A DNA stretch of 64,000 nt from DASXMX01 sp035483795 (GCA_035483795.1 DATHPP010000425.1:1-64000); one strand, 5' to 3'. Numbered from the stretch's first letter, positions 40,036 to 48,002 are shown. Notes: generated by a model from the sequence alone, not told the origin. Numbers and translations: made by a program.

Positions 40036-41117
40036 GATCGATCCCGGTAGCTTTCCATGAACGAGAGAATCTGTTTCATCCGCGCGTCCCAGGAATGATT
40101 GTGGTGCACGTGCCGGCAGCCGGCTTCGGCGATCTTCCGCCGCTCGTCATCATGCTCCAGATAGTAGTCGATCTGCTGGCAGAGGTGATCGAAGTCATGC
40201 GGCTTCCACGTCGCCAGGTGCTCGCCGTCCGTGTATTCATCCTCCATCTTGGGCCAGACGTTGGAGATCATAAACGCGCCCGAGCCCATGCCGCGGAGAA
40301 TGCGGTCGCTGCTGAAACCGGGCACGTCGTCAAAATGATTGTGATTCAATGCAATTTTGCAGCTTCGATAGGCGGCCGCTTCTTCCTCTTCCAGGAGAAA
40401 CGGATTGTCCGGACCCCACCCGGTGCCAAAGACAGCGAAGCGCTCGCCATAGCGCTGCCTCAGATGGGCGACCATCATCTGCCGCTCGTGCGAGCGCGGG
40501 AAAACCGAGCCGTAATTTGTGCCGGCAAAGATCACCGGCGGAATCTCCGCCAGCGTCGGCATCACGTCTGGCACGCGCACGTGGTTCTGGTACGCCTGCT
40601 CGATCGCGGTCTTGCGCAGCCGGCGGTTGACCCGATCGCGCAGTTCGCCCTCCAGCCGCGGTCCATCAGGGCAGAAGGTGTCGGTCGAGAACCCGATATT
40701 CAAAAACTCGGCCGGATGGCCTTTGGCCCGAAGGTTCTCCACGTCGCGAAGGTTGGAGAAACAGTTCAGATCGACGTGACCGGCGACTTCCCATACCCAC
40801 GTCCGCGTGTCGTTGCGCAGATCGCCGCACCACTGCATCACCCAGGCACCGGTCGAGCGTGCTTCATCCAAGAGCCGGCCGGGGAGAATCCCTTCGTCCT
40901 GTATCTGGCAGAAGACCAGATCGGGCTTGAAGGATCGCACCAGGCCGATAAACCCCTCGCGGATGGCCGGCCGATCGTTGTCGCGCAGGGGGAACCAGTT
41001 GAGTTCCTGGTAGTTCTCCCGCCCCCCCTGCCCGCCGCCCGACAGCTTCTCCAGGGCACGGCGCAGTCCCCACTGTGGGCTGGTGGGGGTGATGAGGGCG
41101 AAGTGGAGGACTTTCAT
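40032..41117 (-). CDS. CgeB-like glycosyltransferase
   Basis: The 361-residue protein has a GT-B layout. The N-terminal half reads MKVLHFALITPTSPQWGLRR and DLVFCQIQDEGILPGRLLDE. The C-terminal donor half reads VIFAGTNYGSVFPRSHERQM and KIALNHNHFDDVPGFSSDRI, followed by the family's GMGSGAFMIS and a helix. ATG 41117 begins the first strand. CgeB-type transferases decorate spores and phage surfaces; the acceptor here is unknown. Confidence 0.78.
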   Translation of the reverse strand: MKVLHFALITPTSPQWGLRRALEKLSGGGQGGRENYQELNWFPLRDNDRPAIREGFIGLVRSFKPDLVFCQIQDEGILPGRLLDEARSTGAWVMQWCGDLRNDTRTWVWEVAGHVDLNCFSNLRDVENLRAKGHPAEFLNIGFSTDTFCPDGPRLEGELRDRVNRRLRKTAIEQAYQNHVRVPDVMPTLAEIPPVIFAGTNYGSVFPRSHERQMMVAHLRQRYGERFAVFGTGWGPDNPFLLEEEEAAAYRSCKIALNHNHFDDVPGFSSDRILRGMGSGAFMISNVWPKMEDEYTDGEHLATWKPHDFDHLCQQIDYYLEHDDERRKIAEAGCRHVHHNHSWDARMKQILSFMESYRDRS

Positions 41118-41128
41118 TGGAAGCAAGA

Positions 41129-41767
41129 TCAGTGCGCGAAACGTTCAAAAGTAATCGCGCCAGTCGTATGAAAACGCAGGATGATGTAGATGATCGGGGC
41201 GAGTTTGGCCGGATCATCGAGCTGGCAATAGTCGGGCAGTCCGGCGCCGGAAAGTTCCAGGATCGCCAGGTCGCCGTCGCAGACGCACAATCGCGCCTTC
41301 ACGCCAGCGGGCAAACAAAGCAATTCGGCCCAGCGCTCGGCCGTCATCTCTTTAACCAGATGAGGCGACAGGTTCATCATTTGCAGACTGACGCGGGTGA
41401 TCGCTCGCTTGTTTACCCTCGGACCAAGGTCGTTCAGGAAATCCGTTCGGGCCGAAGAAGAATATTCCGCGTCCGGCTTCGCGCTGGCCAACACCGTCCG
41501 GATCGATTTCTCAAGCTCCGGGGCTTCCAGCACATACGCGATCGGGGTGTCCTCCAGCCGTTCTTCTTCATCCCACAGCGCCAGGGCGACGTAGCCGTTG
41601 GGCAGCAGATGGTTCTCGCGAAAACCAGCGTCACCGATCTCGGCGAGATTGCGCACGATCACGTTGCCCACGTTGAAACGAAATGCATTCGGGTCGTGGC
41701 GCAGGGCGCGATAACTCCCCCGCTTGTTGCACGGCTCGGTGATGGTGACGATGAAGGTTTCAGCCAT
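41129..41767 (-). CDS. Hypothetical protein
   Basis: This 212-residue protein is a mix of strands and helices (AETFIVTITEPCNKRGSYRA, then LPNGYVALALWDEEERLEDT). It lies between a glycosyltransferase and a methyltransferase and overlaps the latter by eight bases. Function unknown. Confidence 0.55.
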   Translation of the reverse strand: MAETFIVTITEPCNKRGSYRALRHDPNAFRFNVGNVIVRNLAEIGDAGFRENHLLPNGYVALALWDEEERLEDTPIAYVLEAPELEKSIRTVLASAKPDAEYSSSARTDFLNDLGPRVNKRAITRVSLQMMNLSPHLVKEMTAERWAELLCLPAGVKARLCVCDGDLAILELSGAGLPDYCQLDDPAKLAPIIYIILRFHTTGAITFERFAH

Positions 41768-42374
41768 TGCGTTCCAAAAAGAACAGCGTCTCACTCTGAT
41801 ACTGCGTATTGGTGTCCCAGCTCTCCTCGCGGAAAGTACACCCTGCGGCAGTGAACAGGTCGGTGAGGTCTTCCCGCTTGAACCCGATGTCCGGTACGCC
41901 CATGCTCGGCCAGAAGACGATCTCGTGCGTCTGATCGGCGAACGGGGTGAAGATGATCAGCACCATCCGCCGGGTAAACGAATCCAGTGCGTTCTGGAGC
42001 ACCTTGCGCCACTGCCGATTGTGCTCCAGGACGTGACGCATGAGGATGAACTCGGGCTTGGGGTCCGGCCGGTAGAAGCGCAGGTCGGTCACCAGGTCGC
42101 TGAACTTGGTCTGTGTCCCGTCGATGCCCCGGTAGCTGGCGTGATGGACGTAGCGCTTGGCCCAACAGAGTCCGCAGCCCCAGTCTTCCAGGAGTCCCGG
42201 TTGATCGAGGAAGGGGACGGCGATGTCGTAGGTGACTTCCTCACCGATGAAACCCCCTGCGCCTCCACTCCCGATGGCCGCGTTCTGCGCCTGATAGAAC
42301 TTCTGCCAGCGTCCCAGCATGCTCTGCGGGTCCAGAGTCCGGGGGTCGACGTCGGTGCGGGTCATGGTCATCAT
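41760..42374 (-). CDS. SAM-methyltransferase-like protein
   Basis: The 204-residue protein has a motif I variant LLEDWGCGLCWAKRYV, followed by YRGIDGTQTKFSDLV and PEFILMRHVLEHNRQWRKVL, as in type 11/12 methyltransferases. ATG 42374 gives the natural N-terminus. The substrate is unknown. Confidence 0.65.
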   Translation of the reverse strand: MMTMTRTDVDPRTLDPQSMLGRWQKFYQAQNAAIGSGGAGGFIGEEVTYDIAVPFLDQPGLLEDWGCGLCWAKRYVHHASYRGIDGTQTKFSDLVTDLRFYRPDPKPEFILMRHVLEHNRQWRKVLQNALDSFTRRMVLIIFTPFADQTHEIVFWPSMGVPDIGFKREDLTDLFTAAGCTFREESWDTNTQYQSETLFFLERNG

Positions 42375-42376
42375 TT

Positions 42377-42577
42377 TCACCTCAGACTTTTGCGAAGCTG
42401 GTCGCGGGTCTTGCGCTCCCGATCGCACAGCGCTTGTTCGGCGACCCCCAAATCGACCGGTCCTCTGCGTCCGCCGTCATAGGTGTTCAGTTGAGCGGCG
42501 TAGTGCGCCTGCAACCAGACGAGATCGAGGAACAGCTCGCGCGGAATCTTGATGAGGACATGGACTTCGTCGCTCAT
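42377..42577 (-). CDS. Small hypothetical protein
   Basis: This 66-residue soluble, helical protein (PRELFLDLVWLQAHYAAQL) lies directly before the methyltransferase gene in the operon. Function unknown. Confidence 0.5.
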   Translation of the reverse strand: MSDEVHVLIKIPRELFLDLVWLQAHYAAQLNTYDGGRRGPVDLGVAEQALCDRERKTRDQLRKSLR

Positions 42578-42586
42578 GCGATCACT

Positions 42587-42808
42587 TTACCATTTACTCC
42601 GCCGCGCATCGCTAATCAGATCGATGACGACGGAACCGACGACAAATAGCAGGGTAAAGAACAATCCGAGCGGCCCCAAGATGCTGGCGATCATCCAAAG
42701 CCGGCGGTCCCCGACGGTCCAATGGGTCTCACGCCACCATCCGAACGCACGCATCACCAGATAAATGCAAGGGCAACAAACGAACCAAACAAGCAGGATC
42801 AACGTCAC
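42587..42808 (-). CDS. Small two-segment membrane protein
   Basis: The 73-residue protein has two hydrophobic helices (LILLVWFVCCPCIYLVM, then LGLFFTLLFVVGSVVI). Size and topology would fit a holin-like protein, but no lysis genes are nearby, so the role is open. It overlaps the 42805 gene by ATGA. Confidence 0.5.
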   Translation of the reverse strand: MTLILLVWFVCCPCIYLVMRAFGWWRETHWTVGDRRLWMIASILGPLGLFFTLLFVVGSVVIDLISDARRSKW

Positions 42809-42999
42809 GGGATTTCCATCGGGTATTTGATCGAATGCTTCCTGACGATCTCGTACAGATTGCCGAACCTGTCCACGATGCGCCGGTCCACGAGTTCTCC
42901 CTCCAAGAGCAGTACGGTGTAATCGCCTTCGCGAAACGCCTTCCTGATCTGATCGGGCCGCACGATCAAATTGCGTTCGATCTCGATCAGGGGCTTCAT
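42805..42999 (-). CDS. Small hypothetical protein
   Basis: This 64-residue protein (RNLIVRPDQIRKAFREGDYT) shares a (F)R(E/D)GDY motif with the 43425 gene product, so the two may be paralogues. Function unknown. Confidence 0.5.
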   Translation of the reverse strand: MKPLIEIERNLIVRPDQIRKAFREGDYTVLLLEGELVDRRIVDRFGNLYEIVRKHSIKYPMEIP

Positions 43000-43000
43000 T

Positions 43001-43420
43001 TCAGCCCTTACCATACCACACCGCCATAATGGTTGAGGCATTGGCGGCGCAGGGGCGGATGGCGCGAATCTCGTCCAGGACAGCATCGAAGCTCTTGCCC
43101 TCGCGCTTGGCCAGGCACAACGCGGAAATGTATGGGCTCCGGTTGCAGCCGCCGGCGCAGTGGATGAAGACCTTGTGACCGGCGGACAGGAGATAATCCA
43201 GCAGCGCACACGCCGCGTTGATGCGCGGTTGATCGCCCTGCGCCTGCTCGCTCAGGCCGGCCTTGCAGATCAAGAGGCCGAAGTCGCGCCCGGCCAGGTC
43301 GTTGATCTCGGCGGCCACGTTGAGGATGGCGGTGATGCCGGCGGCGTGCAACTGGCCGACGTTCACTGCCATCGCGGGCGAGGAGTCGCCGATCCAAAGG
43401 TTGGGGCGGATTTGATTCAA
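43001..43420 (-). CDS. Dual-specificity protein phosphatase
   Basis: The 139-residue protein has the HCX5R signature in FIHCAGGCNRSPYISALCLA (near residue 95) and the upstream general pattern PNLWIGDSSPA...ILNVAAEIND with an Asp candidate. It is a small cytosolic cysteine phosphatase for proteins or glycan phosphates. The start is TTG 43420 inside a duplicated 21-bp segment. Confidence 0.75.
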   Translation of the reverse strand: MNQIRPNLWIGDSSPAMAVNVGQLHAAGITAILNVAAEINDLAGRDFGLLICKAGLSEQAQGDQPRINAACALLDYLLSAGHKVFIHCAGGCNRSPYISALCLAKREGKSFDAVLDEIRAIRPCAANASTIMAVWYGKG

Positions 43421-43428
43421 GGGATCAC
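43408..43428. repeat. 21-bp duplicated initiation segment, copy 1
   Basis: This is identical to 43658-43678. Both copies hold a TTG start (TTGAATCAAATCC on the minus strand) that overlaps or lies next to the upstream gene's stop. Confidence 0.85.
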
Positions 43429-43670
43429 GGTTGTAAGACCCATTTCGTTTCGCGTCTCGCCTTCGACAGAAGGGACTTCATTTCCTCCAGCGATGACGGC
43501 GGATAGCTGATCGGTCGGCGCTCTTCTCCGAGCAGCACTTTCCATCCCCGCCCGAATTCGTCTGAGTAGACGAGCCCGACATAATCGCCGTCACGGAACA
43601 GCTTGTGAACATCGGTGTCGAGACGGTCGTCGAACTCGGCAACCCAAACATCGTTCAGGATTTGATTCAA
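43425..43670 (-). CDS. Small hypothetical protein
   Basis: This 81-residue protein uses TTG 43670, overlapping the upstream stop (TTGA). It contains HKLFRDGDYVGLVYSDEF, similar to the 42805 product. It lies between a glycosyltransferase and the phosphatase. Function unknown. Confidence 0.5.
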   Translation of the reverse strand: MNQILNDVWVAEFDDRLDTDVHKLFRDGDYVGLVYSDEFGRGWKVLLGEERRPISYPPSSLEEMKSLLSKARRETKWVLQP

Positions 43671-43678
43671 GGGATCAC
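43658..43678. repeat. 21-bp duplicated initiation segment, copy 2
   Basis: See copy 1 at 43408-43428. The duplication probably brought a ready-made start region to a second gene. Confidence 0.85.
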
Positions 43679-44422
43679 TTCCAATTCGTACCACGGATGG
43701 CGCTTGAGCGAATCGGGCAGCGTGTCTTTGGCAAACGGCTCGACGTTCCACCAGTCATAAACGCAAGGGTGAACGTCCTTTTTACGCTCGGGCCACTTAC
43801 AGAAGATGTCTTCGATCCACCCCGGCCGCAGCTCGCTCTTGTGGCCGTGACAACTCCACTTATATCTCATCAGCGCTTCGGGGACGGCGTAACCGAAGTG
43901 ATAAATCCGTCCGTCAAGAATCTCCTGCGGCGCGCCGGGTCCGCAGCGATCGGGGCGGAGCAATCGCGTCGGCGTCCACACGTCCCGGCAGCACCAGGCG
44001 AAAGAACGCCAGAAGTGAATCCAGGAGGGACCGCGGATGGGGAAGATAGCGGCGGGCGATTCGAGGGCGCGGGCGATGGCGCGGGCGAGGGCCTCGGTGT
44101 CCCACACTTCATCGCCATCGCACTGCACCACCAGGTCGGCGCCGGCTTCACGGCACAGGTCATAACCCGCCTGGCGGTGCAATCCTTCGTGCGGGAAGTC
44201 GCCGCGGTGCCAGTCCAATTGGCCGGCAGAGCAGTAGGGGGGGTCGAAACAGGCGCGAAGTTCTTCCTCGCTGTCGGGATTGGGCAGATCGCCGGCCTGG
44301 CCGTAGCTGGGCCGCGGGGCGTAGACGACGACGATGCGATCGACGCACGGGGCCAGAGCTTCAACGGCCTCGCGCAGATACGCTTTGCCGTAATGCAGGG
44401 GGAAAAAGCCGGCGACGTTCAT
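43667..44422 (-). CDS. Glycosyltransferase family 2-like protein
   Basis: The 251-residue protein starts NVAGFFPLHYGKAYLREAVE, with VDRIVVVYAP, then ADLVVQCDGDEVWDTEAL, whose DGDE is the likely metal site (about residue 105). A C-terminal acidic-aromatic part follows. ATG 44422 overlaps the stop of a 40-residue membrane gene (ATGA), which fixes the start. Confidence 0.72.
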   Translation of the reverse strand: MNVAGFFPLHYGKAYLREAVEALAPCVDRIVVVYAPRPSYGQAGDLPNPDSEEELRACFDPPYCSAGQLDWHRGDFPHEGLHRQAGYDLCREAGADLVVQCDGDEVWDTEALARAIARALESPAAIFPIRGPSWIHFWRSFAWCCRDVWTPTRLLRPDRCGPGAPQEILDGRIYHFGYAVPEALMRYKWSCHGHKSELRPGWIEDIFCKWPERKKDVHPCVYDWWNVEPFAKDTLPDSLKRHPWYELEVIP

Positions 44423-44541
44423 CGACGTATCCGGTCCTTCCAAGTCCCGTCGTACCAGCCCCTTAATTTCCAGCCCCACATGACCATCAGCCCCATCGTC
44501 GTGAAGGTCGCGAGGATTTTCCAAAAAAGGATGTCGTTCAT
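44419..44541 (-). CDS. 40-residue membrane peptide
   Basis: A tiny frame of 40 codons (MNDILFWKILATFTTMGLMV, then MWGWKLRGWYDG) has one membrane segment and a basic tail. Its ATG overlaps the previous stop (TGATG) and its stop overlaps the next start (ATGA), so it is tightly coupled between two glycosyltransferase genes. It may be an anchor for them. Confidence 0.6.
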   Translation of the reverse strand: MNDILFWKILATFTTMGLMVMWGWKLRGWYDGTWKDRIRR

Positions 44542-45182
44542 CACGCTCGGTATTCCTTCCGCGGCATCTCCCCCAGCACGTGCGGCGCGATCAAGAGATA
44601 CGGCTTGGCAACCGCGCCTCTGGGCTCACGATCGTACCGTCGCAGTCCGCTCTCGTGCAGATGGTGCGCCCGGATGCTCCAGCCTGGGCCGCACACTCCA
44701 CCGTTCACGCCATCACCGGGATAAAAGTTGTCGAACAGCCACGCCAGGTGATTGTCGCAGCCGGGGACGCCGGGGCGGAAGTTCAAATGCTGGAGGGGAA
44801 TCTTGCACGGTCCGCGCCAGATCCAGGCATCGGTGCAGTCGATGGTCGGATGGCCGTCCTTGCCGTACAGCTCGAAGTGCCGGCTGCCGTCCGAGTGCGT
44901 CTGCCATTCCCAGCGCGACAGGAGATACGCGGCGTCTGCGGGCACGTCTTGCGCCAGGGCGATCGTCTCATCGAAGTAGATGTCCGAGTTGGCAAAGACA
45001 TTCACGTCATCCGGTCCGCTGCGCTGGTTGATCGAGTCGAAGATTTCCCCGAAGGTGGGGCGGCCGTCGATACCGTGCACTTCCAGGAGGGGGTTAGACT
45101 TGTTCCGGGCCAGGGCCTCCAGCAGCTCGTGATTGCGCTGGGGATCGGGGTCGGTGTAGAGATTGAGGTAGAGTGAGATCAT
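44541..45182 (-). CDS. Glycosyltransferase-like protein
   Basis: The 213-residue protein has VNVFANSDIYFDETIALAQD (NSDIYFD being the metal-type region), then AYLLSRWEWQ, CTDAWIWRGPCKI and VPGCDNHLAWLF. Related sequences occur in phage and bacterial glycan clusters. It overlaps its neighbours by one to four bases. Confidence 0.62.
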   Translation of the reverse strand: MISLYLNLYTDPDPQRNHELLEALARNKSNPLLEVHGIDGRPTFGEIFDSINQRSGPDDVNVFANSDIYFDETIALAQDVPADAAYLLSRWEWQTHSDGSRHFELYGKDGHPTIDCTDAWIWRGPCKIPLQHLNFRPGVPGCDNHLAWLFDNFYPGDGVNGGVCGPGWSIRAHHLHESGLRRYDREPRGAVAKPYLLIAPHVLGEMPRKEYRA

Positions 45183-45895
45183 TGCATGAACTCGATCATC
45201 AACAGCAGCCCCGCGCTGGCATGAATCCAGTCGGTCGATTCGATCGCTTCGACGGTGGTTCGTTCATCGATGCTCAGGTCCATTCCCGAAGTCGCCTGAT
45301 GCAGTAAGCGCCGGCAGAGGCGCAGGGATCGGATGGCGCTTTTGCGCTGAGCGGGGATGGCGAGTTGGCGGATCAGTCCGCGGACGATGAGGCGTTCCCC
45401 GGCGCTGATCGGCGCTTCACCCTCGATCAGGGCCAGCACGTCCGCCAGCGAAGGAATCTGCGGGTTCTGCCCGATCCGGGCCAGCATCGGTGCGATGGCA
45501 TTGGCCACCGCGGGATCGCGCCAGGCGCTCGGCAGGTCGTGATATTTCCGCGTGTGGTCGTAGACCAGGGGATTGTCGCCCGGTCCGGCCCATTCGTGGA
45601 CGAGAATCAGCCCATCGCGCGCCCCCTGCCCCCGCTCCTGGCGGATTTCCGCGTAGAGCCACCAGGGCGTGTGCGTCAGATCGATGGTGCAGCGGATGCC
45701 CAGCTCGCGGTCGTTCTCGTAGAGCCAGACGGAATCGTTCCCGAGTCGGATCGTCGTATCGCAGCGGCCGTCGGTGGTGAACAGGTGCAATCGCCCCTGA
45801 TCGCGGTAGAGCAGAACGTCGTCGGCATTCGTCCCCCCGTGGGAATCGGCGCAGAAGATGGAGGTCAGCAGCCCAACAGCGATCCATGTTTTCAT
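45179..45895 (-). CDS. Secreted hypothetical protein
   Basis: The 238-residue protein has a likely signal peptide (MKTWIAVGLLTSIFCADSHG). The mature part is mixed (LLYRDQGRLHLFTTDGRCDT) with a helical C-terminus. Its presence among cytosolic glycan enzymes suggests an envelope or exported partner. Function unknown. Confidence 0.55.
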   Translation of the reverse strand: MKTWIAVGLLTSIFCADSHGGTNADDVLLYRDQGRLHLFTTDGRCDTTIRLGNDSVWLYENDRELGIRCTIDLTHTPWWLYAEIRQERGQGARDGLILVHEWAGPGDNPLVYDHTRKYHDLPSAWRDPAVANAIAPMLARIGQNPQIPSLADVLALIEGEAPISAGERLIVRGLIRQLAIPAQRKSAIRSLRLCRRLLHQATSGMDLSIDERTTVEAIESTDWIHASAGLLLMIEFMQ

Positions 45896-46581
45896 GCCGC
45901 CAGCGGTTCACACCCCGGAAATCCTCCCGCCTTCCGCGCCAGAAACAGGGCCTGATCGTGTCCCCACCGCGCCGTCGCCTTGTGCATGTAAAGCGGCTGG
46001 GGCTGTCCCGTGCGCGAATAGTGCTCGTGCCGGATGGTCAGGTCCGGGCGCTGCCAGAGGAGAGGAGAAACGGGAGAGGGGGAGAGGGGGTGAGGGGGCG
46101 AGGGGGTGAGGGTGACATCGTGCAATTCCTCATCCGCGAAGTAATGGTTGTATCCCGGCCAGAACGCTCCAGCGCCGCGGTTGAATCTCAGGATGAACCC
46201 GCGGCTCAGCAGGGGCGAACCGCAGATGCGCTCAGAACCCGATTCGCCGGTGCACTGCATCACACCTAAAGCCCCGTGGCCAAAATGGGCGGTACACTCA
46301 TGGGCAATCCGGCAGGCGGGCAGGTCCGGGGGATACATATCGTCGCCGGCACAGCAGATCCACTGGAGGTCGAATTCCTCCTCCAAGAGGAAGCGGCACA
46401 GGGCGTTGGTCGCTTTGGGATAACCTTCGTAGGCACCCCAGAGGACGTATTCGGCGCCGACCCGCTCCATGCCTTCATCGCGGAAGACAGCGCACTTCCA
46501 GCCCTTGTCCCGCCAGGCACAGAGGACGGGATCGCAGTCCGAGGCGGACTTGGCGCTGGGGAAAGCGACGAAGGGGGACAC
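45892..46581 (-). CDS. Glycosyltransferase-like protein with repeat-derived insert
   Basis: The 229-residue protein starts at GTG 46581. It has LQWICCAGDDMYPPDLPACR with a GDD metal-type motif, and FWPGYNHYFADEELHDV. An insert (LTPSPPHPLSPSPVSPL) is coded by the polypurine array 46062-46112. The C-terminal RWGHDQALFLARK is also typical. The enzyme may still fold around the insert. Confidence 0.6.
   Translation of the reverse strand: MSPFVAFPSAKSASDCDPVLCAWRDKGWKCAVFRDEGMERVGAEYVLWGAYEGYPKATNALCRFLLEEEFDLQWICCAGDDMYPPDLPACRIAHECTAHFGHGALGVMQCTGESGSERICGSPLLSRGFILRFNRGAGAFWPGYNHYFADEELHDVTLTPSPPHPLSPSPVSPLLWQRPDLTIRHEHYSRTGQPQPLYMHKATARWGHDQALFLARKAGGFPGCEPLAA
46062..46112. repeat. Polypurine repeat inside a gene
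   Basis: A GAGAGGGGGAGAGGGGGTGA-type array lies within the 45892 gene and is translated as a Pro/Ser-rich insert. Confidence 0.8.
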
Positions 46582-46627
46582 GATTTCTCTTGAAGGGCGA
46601 TTCCGGCGCGGTTATCGTTCGCGCCCA

Positions 46628-46735
46628 GCGAGGCGCATCCATGTCCAAATCTTCTAATTCCGTCTCTGGCCCCCGGCAGCGGTCGCAAGATGCGCCTCGC
46701 AGCCTTCCTGCGGTCCTGTCGGGGTCCGGCGACGG
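46628..46735 (+). ncRNA. Candidate pseudoknot leader RNA (copy C)
   Basis: P1 is GCGAGGCGCAUC (46628-46639) with GAUGCGCCUCGC (46689-46700), 12 perfect pairs. P2 is CCGUCUCUGGCCCCCG (46660-46675) with CGGGGUCCGGCGACGG (46720-46735), 14 of 16 positions pairing. TTGAAG followed after 17 bases by TATCGT puts the transcript start near 46626. The loop before P2 ends in AUUC as in copies A and B, but P1' and P2' are separated by 19 bases. The downstream gene starts 11 bases after P2'. Confidence 0.5.
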
Positions 46736-46746
46736 GGAGTGAAAAG

Positions 46747-46968
46747 ATGCTGAGATTGATATTCAACAGCCGAATATGGCCCGAGGAGAACTCCGGAGGC
46801 ATTGTGACGACGTTCAAAACTTTCGATGTCGAACTGCCCGAGATCGAGAGATTCCTTCGCAAAGTAGACGCCTACCCGCGGCCCGATGATTGCGCGATTG
46901 TTGGTATTGAACTCATCCGCACGCCCAAGGATGGGGACAATTCCGGAAACTTTACGGAGCGCACATGA
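46747..46968 (+). CDS. Small hypothetical protein under leader copy C
   Basis: This 73-residue protein (LRLIFNSRIWPEENSGGIVT, then LPEIERFLRKVDAYPRPDDC) lies directly after the candidate pseudoknot leader. ATG 46747 follows GGGGAG. It overlaps the next gene by ATGA. Function unknown. Confidence 0.55.
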   Translation: MLRLIFNSRIWPEENSGGIVTTFKTFDVELPEIERFLRKVDAYPRPDDCAIVGIELIRTPKDGDNSGNFTERT

Positions 46969-47318
46969 ATGAGCCAATTGAGGGATTCACGGTCAGACAG
47001 CTCATCGACATCGCGAAAAAGGAGGAGCACAGAACGCAGTGGGGCGAATGGAAATTCGATCCTTCGCGCTTAACCTTGACTCACGAAGGGGAGGGGTACG
47101 AGATCGATCTTGAGCTAATTAATTCCAGCGCCGGGATTCTCGATTGGATCATGCAGATAAACGCGAAGGATTGGGGCGATCCGCCGACGATTAAAAACCT
47201 GTTGGACGCTTTCGACAATCTTCTCCACCCGCAGGCGAACTATTGCAGCGGCGGATCGCATATGCGAGTGAACGCTGCCGTCGTTATTAGACGCAATTCG
47301 CAGAGGCTGAGCCGATGA
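46965..47318 (+). CDS. Hypothetical protein
   Basis: This 117-residue protein (GFTVRQLIDIAKKEEHRTQW, then EGYEIDLELINSSAGILDWI) is coupled to the previous gene by ATGA. Another ATGA at its stop opens a short frame (47315-47443) that runs into the convergent gene. Function unknown. Confidence 0.55.
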   Translation: MNEPIEGFTVRQLIDIAKKEEHRTQWGEWKFDPSRLTLTHEGEGYEIDLELINSSAGILDWIMQINAKDWGDPPTIKNLLDAFDNLLHPQANYCSGGSHMRVNAAVVIRRNSQRLSR

Positions 47319-47443
47319 ACGAGAAACCGCCAAGCCGCAGAATTGAAACGGCTCAACTTCCGCGGTACTTCCGACTCGCTTGGAGATGTTCCACTACTGG
47401 CGGTCCCATCGACGGCTCGGCATCGAAGATACAGGTATAGGCG
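47315..47443 (+). CDS. Possible truncated small gene
   Basis: A 42-codon frame begins at ATG 47315 (ATGA overlap) and overlaps the end of the convergent 47353 glycosyltransferase by 91 bases. It may be the stump of the third gene of this island. Confidence 0.2.
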
Positions 47444-47964
47444 GAGGGCAATTGCATCACGGCCAGGTGCGGATGTTCCTTGACCACGTTCTCCAGGGAG
47501 AGCTGGTCGTAATCATCGGGATGACTCTCGCATCTCTCCCGCCAGTCTTCCACCAGCTCGATCGACGCCTTCCCTCCTGAGAAATACAGCGTCCCGCTCA
47601 AGAGTTCCGTCCCGCCAAGCGGCGCGGGCCTGGCCTTCCAATGCGCCGCAAAGTCCGGCGCCGGCAGCGGTCCCAGATCGTGCCCCATCTGTTTGAGCGC
47701 TTCGCGCTGCGCCCAGATTTCAAACAGCTCGGGATATTTCCGGACCCGTGAATCGGCGTCGAGCCAGACGACTGGCCGACGGGGATGGGAAAACATCGTC
47801 AGCCCCAGGAACCACGCCTTCTGCTGCGTGTTGACCACCCAGCCGCCGCGATCTCCCAGAGGCAGAACTTCATGCTCCAGCTCGAAGCGCGACAGCGTCT
47901 CGATCAGCCCCCCGGCATGGGCCTCGTACAGCGGCGTATAGAAGCTGACGTAAAGCGGATGCAA
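47353..47964 (-). CDS. Glycosyltransferase-like protein (nucleotide-sugar type)
   Basis: The 203-residue protein starts at TTG 47964 (HPLYVSFYTPLYEAHAGGLI) and has RRPVVWLDADSRVRKYPELF with the DAD metal motif, then ELLSGTLYFSGGKASIELVE. This fits plant- and phage-type nucleotide-sugar transferases. The region before the start is a polypyrimidine repeat, so its native ribosome site may have been displaced. Longer frames upstream are shadows of the 48003 gene. Confidence 0.65.
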   Translation of the reverse strand: MHPLYVSFYTPLYEAHAGGLIETLSRFELEHEVLPLGDRGGWVVNTQQKAWFLGLTMFSHPRRPVVWLDADSRVRKYPELFEIWAQREALKQMGHDLGPLPAPDFAAHWKARPAPLGGTELLSGTLYFSGGKASIELVEDWRERCESHPDDYDQLSLENVVKEHPHLAVMQLPSAYTCIFDAEPSMGPPVVEHLQASRKYRGS

Positions 47965-47968
47965 CTTG

Positions 47969-48001
47969 TCTCCGTGTCCCCGCGTCTTCGCGTCACCGCG
48001 T
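47969..48001. repeat. CTCCGTGTCCCCGCG-type repeat
   Basis: A pyrimidine version of the GGGGACACGG arrays at 14107 and 34246 lies between two late genes, right at the 5' end of the 47353 gene. Confidence 0.75.
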
Positions 48002-48002
48002 C

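Noticed and set aside
42587..42808. Holin call for the two-helix membrane protein
   Set aside because: There is no endolysin or spanin nearby and the sequence lacks a recognisable holin family pattern.
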